From the NCBI GenBank assembly GCA_032160945.1, contig JAVHTL010000076.1: 15,719 bases of DNA; one strand, given 5' to 3'. A model generated the notes under the pieces. It was not told the origin of the DNA. It saw only the letters and a program-made list of their open reading frames with translations, and made no database searches. A program made the position numbers and the translations under genes. Origin of the DNA: Fervidibacter sp032160945 (GTDB lineage: Bacteria > Armatimonadota > Fervidibacteria > Fervidibacterales > Fervidibacteraceae). Position 1 is the first letter of the stretch. Every line of letters starts with the position of its first letter. Positions 13,726 through 15,719 of this stretch are shown in pieces.

Positions 13726-15719
13726 TCACGCCACGATGTTGACAATCTTACCAGGCACGACAATGATGCGTTTGATTTCCTTGCCTTCAATGTGGGTGCG
13801 GACATTGGGTTCTTGCAATGCAAGTTGCTTGATAAATTCTTCGTCAGCGCCGACTGGCACGATAATGCGACCTCGGACGCGGCCGTTGACTTGCACAACT
13901 ATCGTGACAGTTTCCTTCACCAACGCCTCTTCGTCAACCTTTGCCCATGATTGCACAAACAAACTGCCTTCATTGCCCGACCGCTCCCAAAGTTCATCAG
14001 CAATGTGCGGTGCAAAGGGGTGCAAGATGCGAAGGAACAAATCAATTGCCTCCGACACAACGACTTTGCTTTCTTCTCTCCCCTCGTCCCCCGTCCCTCG
14101 CCCCAATCGCTCCACAAAGGGTTGCAGTTCGTTCAGCAACTCCATCATCGCCGCGACCGCTGTGTTGAACCGAAAGCCTTCAATATCCTCAGTCACTTCC
14201 TTGACAGTTTGATGGACTTTTTGGCGCAATGCCTTTTCAGTTTCATTCAGGTTCGGTTTCACTGCAGACAATCGGTCATTCCAATCAGGTAGAAACAAAC
14301 CGCTGTTGATTGCGTTGAGCACTGTTCGCCATAACCTTGCCAAGAAACGATAACAACCTTCAACACCGACAGGCGTCCATTCGGCATCTTGGTCGGCAGG
14401 ACCGAGAAAAAGGATGAATAGCCTACCAGTATCAGCCCCGTAGCGCTCGCAGATTTCTTCAGGCGTTACGATGTTGAGTTTGCTCTTGCTCATCTTGTCC
14501 AATGTGATTTGCGTCTCGCTGCCACAAACTTTGCAAATGGCAATGACTTTCCCGTCCCTCTCCGTCCGTTCCACTTCTTTCGGTCGCCGATATGTTTGGC
14601 ACTTGGGACACCAATAAGCCTCGTGGTAAATCATCCCTTGAGTGAACAAGCGGGTGAACGGTTCTCGGAAGTTGACCATGCCCAAATCGTTCAGCACCTT
14701 CGTGATAAACCGCGAATACATCAAGTGCCCGACTGCGTGTTCAATCCCACCGACATATTGGTCAACGGGCATCCAATAGTTGACTTTTTCTGGGTCAAAA
14801 ATTGCCTCATTGTTGAGCGGATCACAAAAGCGAAGGAAATACCAAGACGAATCAACGAATGTTGACATCGTGTCCGTTTCGCGTTTTGCTGGCTTCCCGC
14901 ACTTAGGGCAAGTTGTGTTGACAAATTCTGGGACTTGTGAAAGAGGCGAACCGCCTTTGCCCGTGATTTTCACATCGCGCGGGAGCAAGACGGGTAGTTG
15001 GTTTTCAGGAACAGGAACAATTCCGCAATTGTCACAATAAACGATGGGGATAGGCGTGCCCCAATAGCGTTGGCGGGAAATCAGCCAGTCCCTAAGCCGA
15101 TATTGGACGCTTCGTTTGCCGATGCCGCGCTCTTCCATGTAATCGGCAATTGCTTCCTTCGCCTCCTCGCTCCACATGCCTGTAAATTGACCTGAATTGA
15201 CCATGATGCCCGGCTCAACATATGCTTGCGTCATCGTCACTTCGTCAAGTTCAGCATCGGGCGGTTTGATGACGACTTTGACGGGCAAGCCATACTGGCG
15301 GGCAAACTCCAAGTCTCGTTGGTCGTGAGCCGGAACTGCCATGATTGCACCTGTCCCGTATTCCATCAGCACATAGTCGGCAGTCCAAATTGGCACTTTC
15401 TCGCTGGTGAGTGGGTGAATGGCGTAAGCGTCAAGAAAGACTCCACGCTTTTGAGTCGCTTCTGCTGTCCGCTCTTCCATGCTTTCCATCAACAATTCAG
15501 CGACGGCTTTTTCAAGTTCGTCCTTGCGTGGAGACCTCTCAATGAGTTTAGGGACAAGCGGATGCTCAGGTGCGAGGACGACAAAGGTGACTCCGTAAAC
15601 GGTGTCAATGCGGGTTGTGAAGACGCGAATTTTTTCATCAAGCCCTTCAACCTCAAAGTCAAACTCAACGCCCGTGCTTTTCCCGATCCAGTTTCGCTGC
15701 ATGACTTTGACCCGCTCTG
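13726..15719 (-). CDS. leuS: Leucyl-tRNA synthetase, C-terminal part (5' end outside window)
   Basis: Class I synthetase that charges tRNA-Leu in the cytoplasm. The frame is open to the right edge (ERVKVMQRNWIGKS at the edge is the usual end of the catalytic N-terminal segment), so about 664 residues are visible; the HIGH motif lies outside. The CP1 editing domain follows, with VFTTRIDTVYGVTFVVLAPE and AVPAHDQRDLEFARQYGLP, the latter carrying the conserved editing Asp. Next come LRDWLISRQRYWGTPIPIVY, the return to the Rossmann fold, and KMSKSK at nt 14479-14496. Four CxxC pairs occur: CDNC and CPKC after the editing domain, and CPKC and CKVC (about nt 14519-14613) just before KMSKS, the latter pair in a short zinc-ribbon-like insert. 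The anticodon-binding domain contains HPFAPHIADELWERSG, and the end reads VNGRVRGRIIVPVGADEEFI with a C-terminal IVVPGKIVNIVA. Within the anticodon-binding domain an extra run RLGRGTGDEGREESK is encoded by the heptanucleotide repeat. Identity is certain. Confidence 0.98.
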   Translation of the reverse strand, partial: ERVKVMQRNWIGKSTGVEFDFEVEGLDEKIRVFTTRIDTVYGVTFVVLAPEHPLVPKLIERSPRKDELEKAVAELLMESMEERTAEATQKRGVFLDAYAIHPLTSEKVPIWTADYVLMEYGTGAIMAVPAHDQRDLEFARQYGLPVKVVIKPPDAELDEVTMTQAYVEPGIMVNSGQFTGMWSEEAKEAIADYMEERGIGKRSVQYRLRDWLISRQRYWGTPIPIVYCDNCGIVPVPENQLPVLLPRDVKITGKGGSPLSQVPEFVNTTCPKCGKPAKRETDTMSTFVDSSWYFLRFCDPLNNEAIFDPEKVNYWMPVDQYVGGIEHAVGHLMYSRFITKVLNDLGMVNFREPFTRLFTQGMIYHEAYWCPKCQTYRRPKEVERTERDGKVIAICKVCGSETQITLDKMSKSKLNIVTPEEICERYGADTGRLFILFLGPADQDAEWTPVGVEGCYRFLARLWRTVLNAINSGLFLPDWNDRLSAVKPNLNETEKALRQKVHQTVKEVTEDIEGFRFNTAVAAMMELLNELQPFVERLGRGTGDEGREESKVVVSEAIDLFLRILHPFAPHIADELWERSGNEGSLFVQSWAKVDEEALVKETVTIVVQVNGRVRGRIIVPVGADEEFIKQLALQEPNVRTHIEGKEIKRIIVVPGKIVNIVA
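14077..14104. repeat. Second heptanucleotide array, inside leuS
   Basis: Four units start at 14077 (TCTCCCC), 14084 (TCGTCCC), 14091 and 14098 (TCGCCCC), each with CCC at positions 5-7. A weaker fifth unit starts at 14105. Phase and composition match the array at 9743-9784. In leuS it is read in frame as GRGTGDEGRE-type sequence, a surface-loop-like insert. Confidence 0.6.

Noticed and set aside
1..15719. CRISPR array, tRNA or rRNA gene, insertion sequence or prophage signature
   Set aside because: No spaced direct repeats, cloverleaf, rRNA-like segment, transposase or terminal inverted repeats were seen on either strand.

Overview
The window is a stretch of bacterial chromosome of roughly balanced base composition with nine coding genes and one clearly broken gene. 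There are no RNA genes, CRISPR arrays or insertion sequences that I can see. No gene names the organism. The mix suggests a heterotrophic, probably thermophilic Gram-negative-type bacterium of the Armatimonadota (Fervidibacter-like) or a planctomycete-like lineage. It combines a GH106-type alpha-L-rhamnosidase, a secreted tricorn-type protease, a DUF1549/DUF1553 plus DUF1501 pair, a DUF2723 membrane protein, an ADP-heptose-pathway kinase and a cyanobacterial-type acyl-ACP reductase homologue. The taxonomic call is inference from gene content; no search was run.

Layout. On the plus strand, the 3' part of a GH106-like glycosidase (2-1522) is followed after 110 bp by a complete tricorn-like protease (1633-4773). 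On the minus strand, converging on these, lie four genes read in the order acyl-ACP reductase-like dehydrogenase (10890 to 9742), DUF2723 membrane glycosyltransferase-like protein (9742 to 7844), DUF1549/DUF1553 protein (7750 to 6095) and DUF1501 protein (6070 to 4763). The first two are joined by a TGATG stop-start overlap and the last two by a 24-bp gap. A 187-bp divergent region separates this group from a plus-strand PfkB-type heptose-7-phosphate kinase (11078-12046). The right part is minus strand: the C-terminal two thirds of leuS (15719 to 13726), a wrecked neutral-ceramidase-like gene (13647 to 13296) that keeps its ribosome binding site and signal peptide, and a class C beta-lactamase-family serine hydrolase (13209 to 12130).

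How the genes may work together. The rhamnosidase and the secreted tricorn protease fit polymer degradation outside the cytoplasm. The DUF1549/DUF1553 and DUF1501 proteins are a known co-occurring exported pair of unsettled biochemistry. The heptose kinase and the DUF2723 protein point to cell-surface glycan synthesis. leuS is housekeeping.

The observations most worth following are: (1) two arrays of C-rich/G-rich heptanucleotides (about NNTCCCC on the plus strand), one forming the C-terminal tail of the reductase gene and one inside leuS, read through in frame in both; (2) an acyl-ACP-reductase homologue with the catalytic Cys conserved, in a non-cyanobacterial setting and translationally coupled to a membrane protein; (3) the ceramidase pseudogene with at least three independent lesions. 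I found nothing that looks like a new defence or mobile system.
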